Shown here: one piece after another, positions 28,551 through 36,429 of the stretch
Layout of the letters: each line of letters opens with the position of its first letter
Position numbering within the stretch: the stretch's first letter is position 1
Assembly: GCA_050184115.1 (NCBI GenBank)
Contig: JBFXAQ010000001.1
Location: 744,001 to 808,000, forward strand
DNA: 64,000 nucleotides
From: JACKNG01 sp050184115
GTDB taxonomy: Bacteria > Pseudomonadota > Gammaproteobacteria > Ga0077536
Direction: 5' to 3'
Notes under the pieces: model-generated
What the model was told of the DNA's origin: nothing
The model's database searches: none
The model's input: only the letters and a program-made list of their open reading frames with translations
Translations under genes and position numbers: made by a program

Positions 28551-28883
28551 ATGGACAAGAAGAACCCGTTGAAGCCGATCGCCGCCGCGCTCGGCACCAC
28601 CTTCGCCATCAGCCTGGTGGCCGCGCCCATCGCCAATGCCGCCGACAACCCCTTCGGCGCCGTCGAATACTCGAGCGGTTACATGGTTGCCGACAACCAT
28701 GGCGAGGGTAAGTGCGGCGAGTCGAAAGGTGGCGAGGGCAAATGCGGCGAGTCGAAGGGCGGCGAAGGCAAGTGCGGTGAGTCGAAAGGCGGCGAAGGCA
28801 AGTGCGGTGAATCCGGCAAGTCCGGTGACGACGCCGGCAAGGGTGGCGAAGGCAAGTGCGGCGAGGGCAAGTGCGGCGGTTGA
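28551..28883 (+). CDS. hvfA: HvfA/bufferin-type RiPP precursor with six EGKCG motifs
   Basis: This 110-residue secreted precursor has a Sec signal ending A-N-A at residue 30, then N-P-F-G-A-V-E-Y-S-S-G-Y-M typical of the HvfA family. The glycine/lysine-rich core carries six EGKCG motifs (residues 52-56, 62-66, 72-76, 82-86, 100-104, 105-109), and every cysteine in the protein lies in one. In Haemophilus HvfA and the related bufferins, such cysteines are converted by the MNIO enzyme and its partner to oxazolone/thioamide groups that bind copper. The precursor is then exported. A clear AGGAG ribosome-binding site precedes the ATG. It heads the hvfABC-like operon. That the product binds copper here is inference from the family. 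Confidence 0.92.
   Translation: MDKKNPLKPIAAALGTTFAISLVAAPIANAADNPFGAVEYSSGYMVADNHGEGKCGESKGGEGKCGESKGGEGKCGESKGGEGKCGESGKSGDDAGKGGEGKCGEGKCGG
28701..28811 (+). repeat. 30-bp tandem repeats inside the RiPP precursor gene
   Basis: Three full 30-base units and most of a fourth encode repeats of the ten residues G-E-G-K-C-G-E-S-K-G. Unit-to-unit differences are mostly synonymous third-base changes, which points to selection on the peptide as well as recent duplication. Confidence 0.9.
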
Positions 28884-28910
28884 TCGCCGCCGCCCGGTCG
28901 AAGACGTGCC

Positions 28911-29777
28911 ATGACGCACGGCTTTCCCGTTACCGGTAAGGGCCTGGGCTTCCGGCGGGCGCTGCTGCGCCCGCTGGAGGACCAGGGTCCCGGCCCGGTC
29001 GACTTTTTCGAGATCGCGCCGGAGAACTGGCTCGATCTCGGCGGTCCGCTCGGTCGGCGCTTCCGTGCCTTCACCGAGCGGCACCCGTTCGTCTGTCACG
29101 GCCTTTCGCTCAATCTCGGTGGCCTGGCCCCGCTCGACGAGGCCTTCGTGCGCCGCGTCGGTCAGTTCATGGCCGAGCACCAGGTGCGCTGCTACAGCGA
29201 ACACCTGAGCTACTGCGCCGACGATGGCCACCTCTACGACCTCATGCCGATCCCCTTCACGGCCGAGGCGGTCGAGCACGTCGCCGGCCGCATCCGCCGC
29301 GTGCAGGACATCCTCGAGCGGCGCATCGCGGTCGAGAACGTCTCCTATTACTGCGCACCCGGCGCCGAGATGACGGAACTCGAGTTCGTCAACGCGGTGC
29401 TCGAGCGCGCCGACTGCGACCTCCTGCTCGACGTCAACAACATCTACGTCAACAGTGTCAACCACGGTTACGACGCCCGCGAGTTCCTCCGTGCGCTGCC
29501 CGGCGATCGCATCGCCTACGTGCACGTGGCAGGGCACTATGTCGAAGCGCCGGACCTCATCGTCGATACCCACGGTGCCGACGTCGTCGACCCGGTGTGG
29601 GACCTGCTGGCCGACGCCTACGACTGTTTCGGCCTGCTGCCGACGCTGCTCGAACGCGATTTCAACCTGCCGCCACTGGCCGCCCTGATCGACGAAGTCG
29701 CGCAGGTCGGCCGCCTGCAGGCAGCGGCCGCCGCACCTTCGCGCGCGCGGGCAGAGCAGAGCGCGGTCGGTGGCTGA
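28911..29777 (+). CDS. hvfB: MNIO (DUF692) RiPP-modifying oxidase, HvfB/BufB type
   Basis: This 288-residue TIM-barrel enzyme belongs to the multinuclear non-heme iron-dependent oxidases. Metal-binding residues typical of DUF692 are visible: H-G-L-S-L-N at 63-68, E-H at 97-98, E-N-V-S at 142-145, D-V-N-N-I at 174-178, H-V-A-G-H at 205-209, D-T-H-G-A-D at 219-224 and L-E-R-D near 248-251. With its DUF2063 partner it is expected to oxidise the precursor cysteines in EGKCG. It starts 27 bases after the precursor stop and overlaps the next gene by 8 bases. There is no signal peptide, so modification should occur in the cytoplasm before export. Confidence 0.93.
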   Translation: MTHGFPVTGKGLGFRRALLRPLEDQGPGPVDFFEIAPENWLDLGGPLGRRFRAFTERHPFVCHGLSLNLGGLAPLDEAFVRRVGQFMAEHQVRCYSEHLSYCADDGHLYDLMPIPFTAEAVEHVAGRIRRVQDILERRIAVENVSYYCAPGAEMTELEFVNAVLERADCDLLLDVNNIYVNSVNHGYDAREFLRALPGDRIAYVHVAGHYVEAPDLIVDTHGADVVDPVWDLLADAYDCFGLLPTLLERDFNLPPLAALIDEVAQVGRLQAAAAAPSRARAEQSAVGG

Positions 29778-30537
29778 GCGCGGCTTCGCAACGGTCGAGC
29801 GGGTCTTCACCGCGCACATGCGCGACCCGGCGCAGGCGCCACCGCCGGCCGGGGTCGAAGAGCGCCGCCTCGAAGTCTACCGCGGCCTGCTCTACCGCAA
29901 CGTCGAGGGTTTCATGGCCAATGCCTTCCCGGTGTTGCGCAGCCTCTACGACGACGACCGCTGGCATGCGCTGGTGCGCGAGTACTACGCGCGGCATCGC
30001 GCTCGCACGCCGCTGTTTCCCAAGATGCCGCAGGAGTTCCTGCATTACCTCGAAGCGCGCGGCGAGGTTGCCGGCGACCCGCCGTTCCTGCGCGAACTGG
30101 CCGAGTACGAATGGCTGGAAGCGGAGATCCTGTTCAATCCCCGTGAACTCGATGAGATCGCGGTCGATGCCGCGCCCGATCTCGAGCACGGCCGCCCGTG
30201 TGCCAACCCGGTCATGCAGGCGCGCTGCTATCGCTTCCCGGTTCATCGCATCGCTCCCGATTTCCAGCCGGCGGCGGCGCCGCCCGCGCCTACCTACCTC
30301 GTGGTGTTCCGTCATCGCGACGACCGCGTCGGCTTCATGGAGCTGAACGCGGTGTCGGCGCGCCTGCTGCAGCTCATCGTCGAGAACGAGACGCGGTCGG
30401 GTCGCGCGCTGCTCGAACAGATTGCGGCCGAACTCGCCCATCCGGAACCGGCGTCGGTGGTGCGGCACGGCCTCGACATCCTGGCCGACTTCCACGCCCG
30501 CGACATCGTCCTCGGCACGCTCGTCGTCGACGCCTGA
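29770..30537 (+). CDS. hvfC: DUF2063 RiPP partner protein, HvfC/BufC type
   Basis: This 255-residue protein has an N-terminal DUF2063 domain (V-Y-R-G-L-L-Y-R-N-V-E-G-F-M-A-N-A-F-P-V-L-R around residues 37-58) and a C-terminal region (about 150-250) that in this group acts as a recognition domain for the precursor. DUF2063 proteins form a complex with MNIO enzymes and deliver the substrate. The GTG start at 29770 overlaps hvfB, so the two are coupled. The DoxX-type fourth gene (HvfD) found in many such operons is not present downstream. Confidence 0.9.
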   Translation: MAERGFATVERVFTAHMRDPAQAPPPAGVEERRLEVYRGLLYRNVEGFMANAFPVLRSLYDDDRWHALVREYYARHRARTPLFPKMPQEFLHYLEARGEVAGDPPFLRELAEYEWLEAEILFNPRELDEIAVDAAPDLEHGRPCANPVMQARCYRFPVHRIAPDFQPAAAPPAPTYLVVFRHRDDRVGFMELNAVSARLLQLIVENETRSGRALLEQIAAELAHPEPASVVRHGLDILADFHARDIVLGTLVVDA

Positions 30538-30644
30538 GGCTGCTGCTGGGCGGGGGCTGGTCGCGCCCGATCGCCAGCGCGTAAGATGAGCGCGCCCCGC
30601 AGCGCTCCCGGGCGTGCGCGGCCCGCTCACGCCTGGAGTACTCC

Positions 30645-32165
30645 ATGGAATCGTCGACGTTCATGCTCGTCGTCAACGCCATCGCGGCGGTGTTCGTCCT
30701 CTGCCTCGGTCTCGGCGTCATCACCATCGCCGTCCTCTACGTCGTCGACATCACCCAGACCACGCACACGGTGCGCCGCAACTACCCGGTCATCGGCCGG
30801 TTGCGCTACGTGTTCGAGCGGCTCGGCGAGTTCTTCCGCCAGTACTTCTTCGCCATGGACCGCGAGGAGATGCCATTCAACCGCGCCGAGCGCGCGTGGG
30901 TCTACCGCGCCGCCAAGGGCGTCGACTCGACGGTCGCCTTCGGCTCGACCAAGGACCTGCGCCCGGTCGGCACGGTCATCTTCGTCAACACCGCCTACCC
31001 GACCCTCGACGAGGACGCCGCCCAGCCGCGCGAGGTGACCATCGGCGCGGACTGCGCGAAGCCCTACCGCACGCGCAGCATCTTCAACATATCCGGCATG
31101 AGTTACGGCGCCCTGTCGCGGCCGGCGGTGCTGGCGCTGTCCAAGGGCGCGCGCATGGCCGGGGTGTGGATGAACACCGGCGAGGGCGGCCTGTCGCCCT
31201 ACCATCTCGAGGGCGGCGCTGACATCGTGTTCCAGATCGGCACGGCCAAGTACGGCGTGCGCGACGAGCACGGCGGGCTGTCCGACGAACGCCTGCGCGC
31301 CATCGCCGCTCATGAGCAGGTGCGCATGTTCGAACTCAAGCTCTCGCAGGGCGCCAAGCCCGGCAAGGGCGGCATCCTGCCGGCGGCCAAGGTCACCGAG
31401 GAGATCGCGCAGATCCGCGGCATCCCGCTCGGCGCCCCGTCGATCAGCCCGAATCGCCATCCCGAGATCAACAACGAGCGCGACCTGCTCGACATGATCA
31501 ATCGCATCCGCGACGTCACCGGCAAGCCGACCGGTTTCAAGACCGTGATCGGTTCACTGGCCTGGATGGAGAAGCTGTTCCTCGAGATCCATGCGCGCGG
31601 TCTCGGCAGTGCGCCCGACTTCATCACCGTCGACAGTGGCGACGGCGGCACCGGCGCCGCGCCGATGAGCCTCATCGACAACGTCGGCCTGCCGTTGCGC
31701 GAGGCCCTGCCACTGGTCGTCGACCTGCTCAAGCAGTACGGCCTGCGCGACCGCACCAAGATCATCGCCAGTGGCAAGCTCATCACGCCGGCGGAGGTCG
31801 CCTGGGGGATCTGCGCCGGGGCCGATTTCGTCACCTCGGCGCGCGGCTTCATGTTCGCGCTGGGCTGCATCCAGGCGCTCCAGTGCAACAAGAACACCTG
31901 CCCAACCGGCATCACCACGCACGACAAGCGCCTGCAACGCGGCCTCGATCCCACCGACAAGGCCGAGCGCGTGCGCCGCTACGCCGAGAACGTGCACCAC
32001 GAACTGGGCGTCATCGCGCACTCCTGCGGCGCCGCCGAACCACGGCGCCTGAAACGCATGCACTGCCGCATCGTGCAGGCCAACGGGCGCTCGGTACCCC
32101 TGAACGAGCTCTACCCGGACGTGCAGTCGCTGGCCATTCCCGGTCTCGAACAGCGCACGGCTTGA
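30645..32165 (+). CDS. FMN-binding glutamate synthase domain protein, membrane-anchored
   Basis: This 506-residue protein has an N-terminal transmembrane helix (about residues 7-35). It then has a stand-alone glutamate synthase FMN domain: I-S-G-M-S-Y-G-A-L-S, G-E-G-G-L-S-P-Y-H, K-P-G-K-G-G-I-L-P, and V-D-S-G-D-G-G-T-G-A-A-P. A late C-N-K-N-T-C-P-T-G-I-T-T motif gives cysteines that ligate an iron-sulfur cluster in GltB. The amidotransferase domain and a small subunit are missing, so glutamate synthesis is not assured; the true substrate of this stand-alone family is unclear. It lies 107 bases after hvfC on the same strand behind a CTGGAG site and may or may not share the transcript. Confidence 0.85.
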   Translation: MESSTFMLVVNAIAAVFVLCLGLGVITIAVLYVVDITQTTHTVRRNYPVIGRLRYVFERLGEFFRQYFFAMDREEMPFNRAERAWVYRAAKGVDSTVAFGSTKDLRPVGTVIFVNTAYPTLDEDAAQPREVTIGADCAKPYRTRSIFNISGMSYGALSRPAVLALSKGARMAGVWMNTGEGGLSPYHLEGGADIVFQIGTAKYGVRDEHGGLSDERLRAIAAHEQVRMFELKLSQGAKPGKGGILPAAKVTEEIAQIRGIPLGAPSISPNRHPEINNERDLLDMINRIRDVTGKPTGFKTVIGSLAWMEKLFLEIHARGLGSAPDFITVDSGDGGTGAAPMSLIDNVGLPLREALPLVVDLLKQYGLRDRTKIIASGKLITPAEVAWGICAGADFVTSARGFMFALGCIQALQCNKNTCPTGITTHDKRLQRGLDPTDKAERVRRYAENVHHELGVIAHSCGAAEPRRLKRMHCRIVQANGRSVPLNELYPDVQSLAIPGLEQRTA

Positions 32166-32180
32166 GGCTCACCGGATCGG

Positions 32181-32203
32181 GCGCCGGCAAGGACCGCCGG
32201 CGC
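32181..32203. terminator. Bidirectional hairpin between convergent genes
   Basis: A perfect 8-bp GC stem (GCGCCGGC and GCCGGCGC) with a 7-base loop lies in the 52-base gap between the FMN protein and the GGDEF gene, which converge here. Confidence 0.55.
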
Positions 32204-32217
32204 GTATCAGCGCGGCG

Positions 32218-34635
32218 TCACACCCACTGCGCCTCGCTGTAGATCGACACCCGCCGCGCACTCGTGTCGGCGAGGCCCTTGGCGTACTCGATGCCCATCT
32301 TGCCGAGTGCTTCGCGCAGCGAGGTAGCGTCGACGTCCTCGGCCACGGTGCGCATGCCGAGCGAGCGCGCGATACGGCTCAGGCCCAACACCACCTCGTA
32401 GTCGACCGTGCTGTGCAGCATGTTCTGCACCAGGCGACCGCGGATGCCGAGGAAGTCGGCCTGCAGGGACTTGATGATGTCGATGCCCTCGGCGCCAAAG
32501 CCGAGATCGCCGATCATGAAGCGGCAGCCGCATTCCTTGAGCGTGGTGACGAAGAATCGCACGTGCTCGAGATGGCCGACCAGCCCCGCCTCGTCGAAGC
32601 TGAAGCCGAGACGCGGACCGACCGCGGGGTCCTCGCGTACCAGGCAGGTGACGAAGTCGAGCAGGCGATCGTCGGTCATCGACTGCTGTGACAGCGGCAC
32701 GATGACGAGGTCCATCCCGCACAGCGCGGGGTGGTCGAGGCGCAGGGCATCGACCGCGGCCTTGATCGCCCAGCGGTCGATGTCCTCGATCAGCTGGTAG
32801 CGACTGGCGAGTTCGAGCAACTCGTCGCGGGTGAGGAACTCGCCGTCGGCGTTGCGGATGCCGACGCTGAGTTCGCAGGCCGCGATGGCCTGCGCGCCGG
32901 TCGCGGCGGTCGCCTCCAGCGGCAGGTAGAACAGCTCCATGCGATTGCCGTGGATGGCCGTCTGGATGTCCTTGACGAAGTCGAACACGCGCGAGTTCTT
33001 GCCATTCTGTGCCGCGTCCTGGTCGAACAACTGCACGCGGTTGCGGCCGAACTGCTTGGCCGTGTAGCAGGCGGTGTCGGCAGCACGCACGATCTCAGGC
33101 GTGCTGCGGCTCTCGGCGTTGATCTCGACGATGCCGATGCTGAGCGACACGCGCAATTCCAGGCCCTGCCAGTCGAACGCGTGCTTCTCGATGGCGAGGC
33201 GCAGCCCCTCGGCGATGAGACGGGCCTTGTCGCGACCGCAACTGTAGAGGAGGGCGGCGAACTCGTCGCCGCCGATGCGCGCGAGGGTGTCCGCGCCGCG
33301 GATGCGCGTGCGCAGGATCTCGGCCAGGGTCTTCAACACGCTGTCACCGGCGGCGTGACCGAAGCTGTCGTTGATGAACTTGAAGCGATCGATGTCGATG
33401 TAGAGCAGGCTGTGGACGTGGTCGCCGCTGTCCTGCGCGCGGCGCAGCAACTTCTTGAGCCGCAGCTCGAACTCGGCGCGATTGATGGTACCGGTGAGTG
33501 AATCATGGGTGGCCTGCCAGGCGATCGATTCGGCGCGGTTGCGCTTCTCGGTGACGTCGCGCAGCAGGTAGGCGGCGCCGGCGAACTCGCCGCGCGCGTC
33601 CTTGACCGGGGTGACGCTGTATTCGATGCCGTAGGTGACGCCGTCGCGGCGTATCAGTTGAGTGTGATCGCTGCCGAGCTGGGGACGGCGGGTGCGGCGT
33701 ACCTGGTCGAAGATCTCGCGTGCCTGGTTGCGGGCGTCGGGCGGGAAGCTGAGGCGCAGTCCGTCCTCGAGCGGCCGGCCGACGAGCTCGGCGGCGGTCC
33801 AGCCGAGCAAGACCTCGGCAACCGGGTTCAGGGTATCGATGCGGCCGTCGGCGTCGACGCTGACGATGGCGTCGCCGAGGGCGCGCAGGATGCGTCGGTC
33901 GCGCGCGGCCGCCGCCTGTTCATCGGCCAGGGCGTGAACATGCCGTGCCGCCGCGGTGACGAGATCGGCGTCGGCGGTGCGTCGCCATGCGTTGTCGGGA
34001 TACGTATTGTCGCCGGTCATGAGGACGCGTCGCAGGCCGTCGCGCAGGCGGCGGTGACCATCGAACCAGGCACCGGCGACGAGCAGCAGGGTGCCGATGC
34101 CGGCGCCGACCCACAGCGCGGCGAGTGGATGGCGGGCGTCGCGCAGGATGCCGCCGATGGCGAGCGCGGCGAAGGTGGCGAGAAAGAACAGGACGGCCTG
34201 GCGCTCGGTACCGAAGACCGGCACCGCGGCCATGGCGACCGCGAATGCCGCGGCCATCAGCACGGCGTAGGCCAATGGTGGAGTCGCCGGCACGAGCAGG
34301 AAGATGCCGCCGCCCCAGGCGAGGCCGAGGACGGCCGCCATCGACGTGTTGAACACGGGGCTCCGGGTAGCGGCATCGCCGACCACCACGCCGGCGCGCG
34401 CACAGCTCAGCAAGAGCGCGTTGAGCAGCGTGAAGCTGGCCCAACCAACCAGCACCGGCGCTGGAGCGTGCGGTGCGAGCGCGGCACCGATGGCGGCGAG
34501 TGCGAGCAGGTTGGCGGCGAGAAAGGTGTAGCCGAATGCGCGCGCGTCGGCGGACACGCGATGCGGCGCGGCGGGTATCTCCGCCTCGACCGCGGTCGCT
34601 TCGACGTAGCCTTGAACGGTGATTTGTCTTGCCAT
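32218..34635 (-). CDS. Membrane PAS-GGDEF protein with degenerate EAL domain
   Basis: This 805-residue c-di-GMP protein has about six transmembrane helices (residues 35-190), a PAS domain (about 246-365), a GGDEF domain (370-535) with intact G-G-D-E-F at 455-459 and an intact inhibitory RxxD site (R-G-A-D 446-449), then an EAL-like domain (550-795). The EAL signature is eroded: C-E-L-S for E-A-L, V-P-L-S where N-x-S is expected, G-D-L-G-F-G for D-D-F-G-T-G, no K-I-D, and A-E-D-V-D for A-E-G-V-E. It should make c-di-GMP, while the EAL part is probably a sensor or inactive. Three CRP-like palindromes lie upstream. I placed the start at the ATG at 34635. Confidence 0.9.
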   Translation of the reverse strand: MARQITVQGYVEATAVEAEIPAAPHRVSADARAFGYTFLAANLLALAAIGAALAPHAPAPVLVGWASFTLLNALLLSCARAGVVVGDAATRSPVFNTSMAAVLGLAWGGGIFLLVPATPPLAYAVLMAAAFAVAMAAVPVFGTERQAVLFFLATFAALAIGGILRDARHPLAALWVGAGIGTLLLVAGAWFDGHRRLRDGLRRVLMTGDNTYPDNAWRRTADADLVTAAARHVHALADEQAAAARDRRILRALGDAIVSVDADGRIDTLNPVAEVLLGWTAAELVGRPLEDGLRLSFPPDARNQAREIFDQVRRTRRPQLGSDHTQLIRRDGVTYGIEYSVTPVKDARGEFAGAAYLLRDVTEKRNRAESIAWQATHDSLTGTINRAEFELRLKKLLRRAQDSGDHVHSLLYIDIDRFKFINDSFGHAAGDSVLKTLAEILRTRIRGADTLARIGGDEFAALLYSCGRDKARLIAEGLRLAIEKHAFDWQGLELRVSLSIGIVEINAESRSTPEIVRAADTACYTAKQFGRNRVQLFDQDAAQNGKNSRVFDFVKDIQTAIHGNRMELFYLPLEATAATGAQAIAACELSVGIRNADGEFLTRDELLELASRYQLIEDIDRWAIKAAVDALRLDHPALCGMDLVIVPLSQQSMTDDRLLDFVTCLVREDPAVGPRLGFSFDEAGLVGHLEHVRFFVTTLKECGCRFMIGDLGFGAEGIDIIKSLQADFLGIRGRLVQNMLHSTVDYEVVLGLSRIARSLGMRTVAEDVDATSLREALGKMGIEYAKGLADTSARRVSIYSEAQWV

Positions 34636-34734
34636 GGAGCGTCTGCCTGGGCCTTGCTTTTCGTGATGTCTGGTGACCGCGCGCAATGGCACGCGAGGAC
34701 AACGAAAAATATTGTTGCGGACAGGCAGTGCGGC

Positions 34735-34820
34735 GTGACGGTCGTCACAAGCGCCGGCCGTGCGGCGTGACGACGGTCACGAAAGGGGAGAGCGGAGCAC
34801 GAGGGTGTGACGGCAGTCAC
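34735..34820. promoter_or_regulatory. Three CRP/Vfr-like palindromes upstream of the GGDEF gene
   Basis: GTGA-N6-TCAC occurs three times: 34735-34748, 34767-34780 and 34807-34820, spaced 32 and 40 bases apart. Each is a perfect GTGAC-N4-GTCAC palindrome, matching the core of the CRP consensus TGTGA-N6-TCACA. On the minus strand a -10-like TATTTT (34711-34706) would put the nearest site about 42 bases before the start of transcription, close to the usual activator position. The region also follows argG, but the sites lie downstream of that gene's start. Confidence 0.65.
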
Positions 34821-34910
34821 GACCGCGCGGGCGCGTGTTCGCCGCGCGCGGTGCTCGGTGCGGTCACCGATCCGCGGCGGTGAGGCCGCGGCAGCGATCG
34901 CGCAGGGTGT

Positions 34911-36128
34911 TCAGCCCTGGCGCTGCGCGCCGACGCGCAGGCGCAGGGCGTTCAGCTTGATGAAGCCTTCGGCGTCGGCCTGGTTGTAGGCGCCGGCGTC
35001 GTCCTCGAAGGTTGCCAGCGAGGCGTTGAACAGGCTGTCGCTGGTCGATTCGCGGCCCTCGACGATGACGTTGCCCTTGTAGAGGCGCACGCGCACGCGG
35101 CCGTTCACGTGCTCCTGGGATTGGTCGATCATGGCCTGCAGCATGCGCCGCTCCGGGCTCCACCAGTAGCCGTTGTAGATGAGCGAAGCGTAGCGCGGCA
35201 TGAGTTCGTCCTTGAGGTGGGCGACCTCGCGGTCGAGTGTCAGCGACTCGATGGCGCGGTGGGCCTTGAGCATGATGGTGCCGCCGGGCGTCTCGTAGCA
35301 GCCGCGCGACTTCATGCCGACGTAGCGGTTCTCGACGATGTCGAGACGACCGATGCCGTGGGCGCCACCGATCTCGTTCAGCTTGCGCAGCACCGCGGCC
35401 GGGCTCAGACGCTCGCCGTCGATGGCGACGATATCGCCGCGCGCGTACTCGAGTTCCAGCACCGTCGAGCGGTCGGGCGCGGCTTCCGGCGACACCGTCC
35501 AGCGCCACATCGATTCCTCGGGCGCCGCCCACGGGTCTTCGAGCACGATGCCCTCGTAGGAGATGTGCAGCAGGTTGGCGTCCATGGAATAGGGCGAACC
35601 CGCGCCCTTCTTGTACTCGATGGGAATGCCGTGGGTCTCGGCGTACGCGAGCAGTTTCTCGCGCGAGTTGAGGTTCCACTCGCGCCACGGCGCGATGACC
35701 TTGATGCCGGGTTCCAGCGCGTAGGCGCCGAGCTCGAAGCGGACCTGGTCGTTGCCCTTGCCAGTGGCGCCGTGGGAGATGGCGTCGGCGCCGGTCGCGC
35801 GCGCGATCTCGACCAGGCGTTTGGCGATCAGGGGCCGCGCGATCGAGGTTCCGAGCAGATATTCGCCCTCGTAGATGGTGTTGGCACGGAACATCGGGTA
35901 CACGAAGTCGCGCACGAACTCCTCGGTGAGATCGTCGATGTAGATCTCCTTCACACCCATCCGCGTGGCCTTGGCGCGCGCCGGTTCGAGTTCCTCGCCC
36001 TGGCCGATGTCGGCGGTGAAGGTCACGACCTCGCAGTCGTACTCGTCCTTCAGCCACTGCAGGATGACGGAGGTGTCGAGGCCTCCGGAGTAGGCGAGGA
36101 CGACTTTCTTGACGTTCAGCTTGGCCAT
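34911..36128 (-). CDS. argG: Argininosuccinate synthase
   Basis: This 405-residue enzyme joins citrulline and aspartate with ATP in arginine synthesis. The ATP-binding P-loop A-Y-S-G-G-L-D-T-S is at residues 12-20, with G-A-T-G-K-G-N-D-Q-V-R-F near 115-126 and S-R-G-C-Y-E-T-P-G-G later. Length fits the bacterial short class. No other arginine gene is adjacent. The stop lies about 90 bases from the CRP-like sites. Confidence 0.97.
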   Translation of the reverse strand: MAKLNVKKVVLAYSGGLDTSVILQWLKDEYDCEVVTFTADIGQGEELEPARAKATRMGVKEIYIDDLTEEFVRDFVYPMFRANTIYEGEYLLGTSIARPLIAKRLVEIARATGADAISHGATGKGNDQVRFELGAYALEPGIKVIAPWREWNLNSREKLLAYAETHGIPIEYKKGAGSPYSMDANLLHISYEGIVLEDPWAAPEESMWRWTVSPEAAPDRSTVLELEYARGDIVAIDGERLSPAAVLRKLNEIGGAHGIGRLDIVENRYVGMKSRGCYETPGGTIMLKAHRAIESLTLDREVAHLKDELMPRYASLIYNGYWWSPERRMLQAMIDQSQEHVNGRVRVRLYKGNVIVEGRESTSDSLFNASLATFEDDAGAYNQADAEGFIKLNALRLRVGAQRQG

Positions 36129-36224
36129 GGCGCGCGGATCCCGGGATGAGTGGTTGGCGAAAGGGCGGCATTTTGCCTACGGGGGCGGGGAAAAACTACT
36201 GCAGGGATGGACATGGTACGGGGT

Positions 36225-36403
36225 GGCTGGCAAGCCTCGACGACGTCTGACACCGCGAATGCGCGGTGTTCGTCCTCGGACGTGGCGGCTGGGATGTCAC
36301 GACGGTGTCTGACCCCGCTGGCGGGGTCCAGGGCGCTTGCCCTTTGAGATGGAGGCTGGCTTGTCTCGACGGTGTCTGACCCCACGTGCGGGGTCAGACA
36401 CCG
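36225..36403. repeat. REP-like repeat, locus 2 (three direct copies, last with a 14-bp hairpin)
   Basis: Three related units starting GGCTGG and containing CGACG-(GTG)TCTGAC(A/C)CC lie at 36225-36270, 36287-36328 and 36354-36403, 62 and 67 bases apart. Each contains a palindrome; the last is perfect (CGGTGTCTGACCCC at 36370-36383 pairing with 36390-36403, 6-base loop). They fill the 301-base gap between argG and the alpha/beta hydrolase, ending 26 bases past the stop of the latter. No gene is seen in the gap. Confidence 0.8.
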
Positions 36404-36429
36404 AGTGGCCCTTCGACCCGGAGGCGATT

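Noticed and set aside
28701..28811. Regular 30-bp repeats as a CRISPR array
   Set aside because: They are contiguous, without spacers, and encode the EGKCG repeats of a signal-peptide-bearing precursor in frame.
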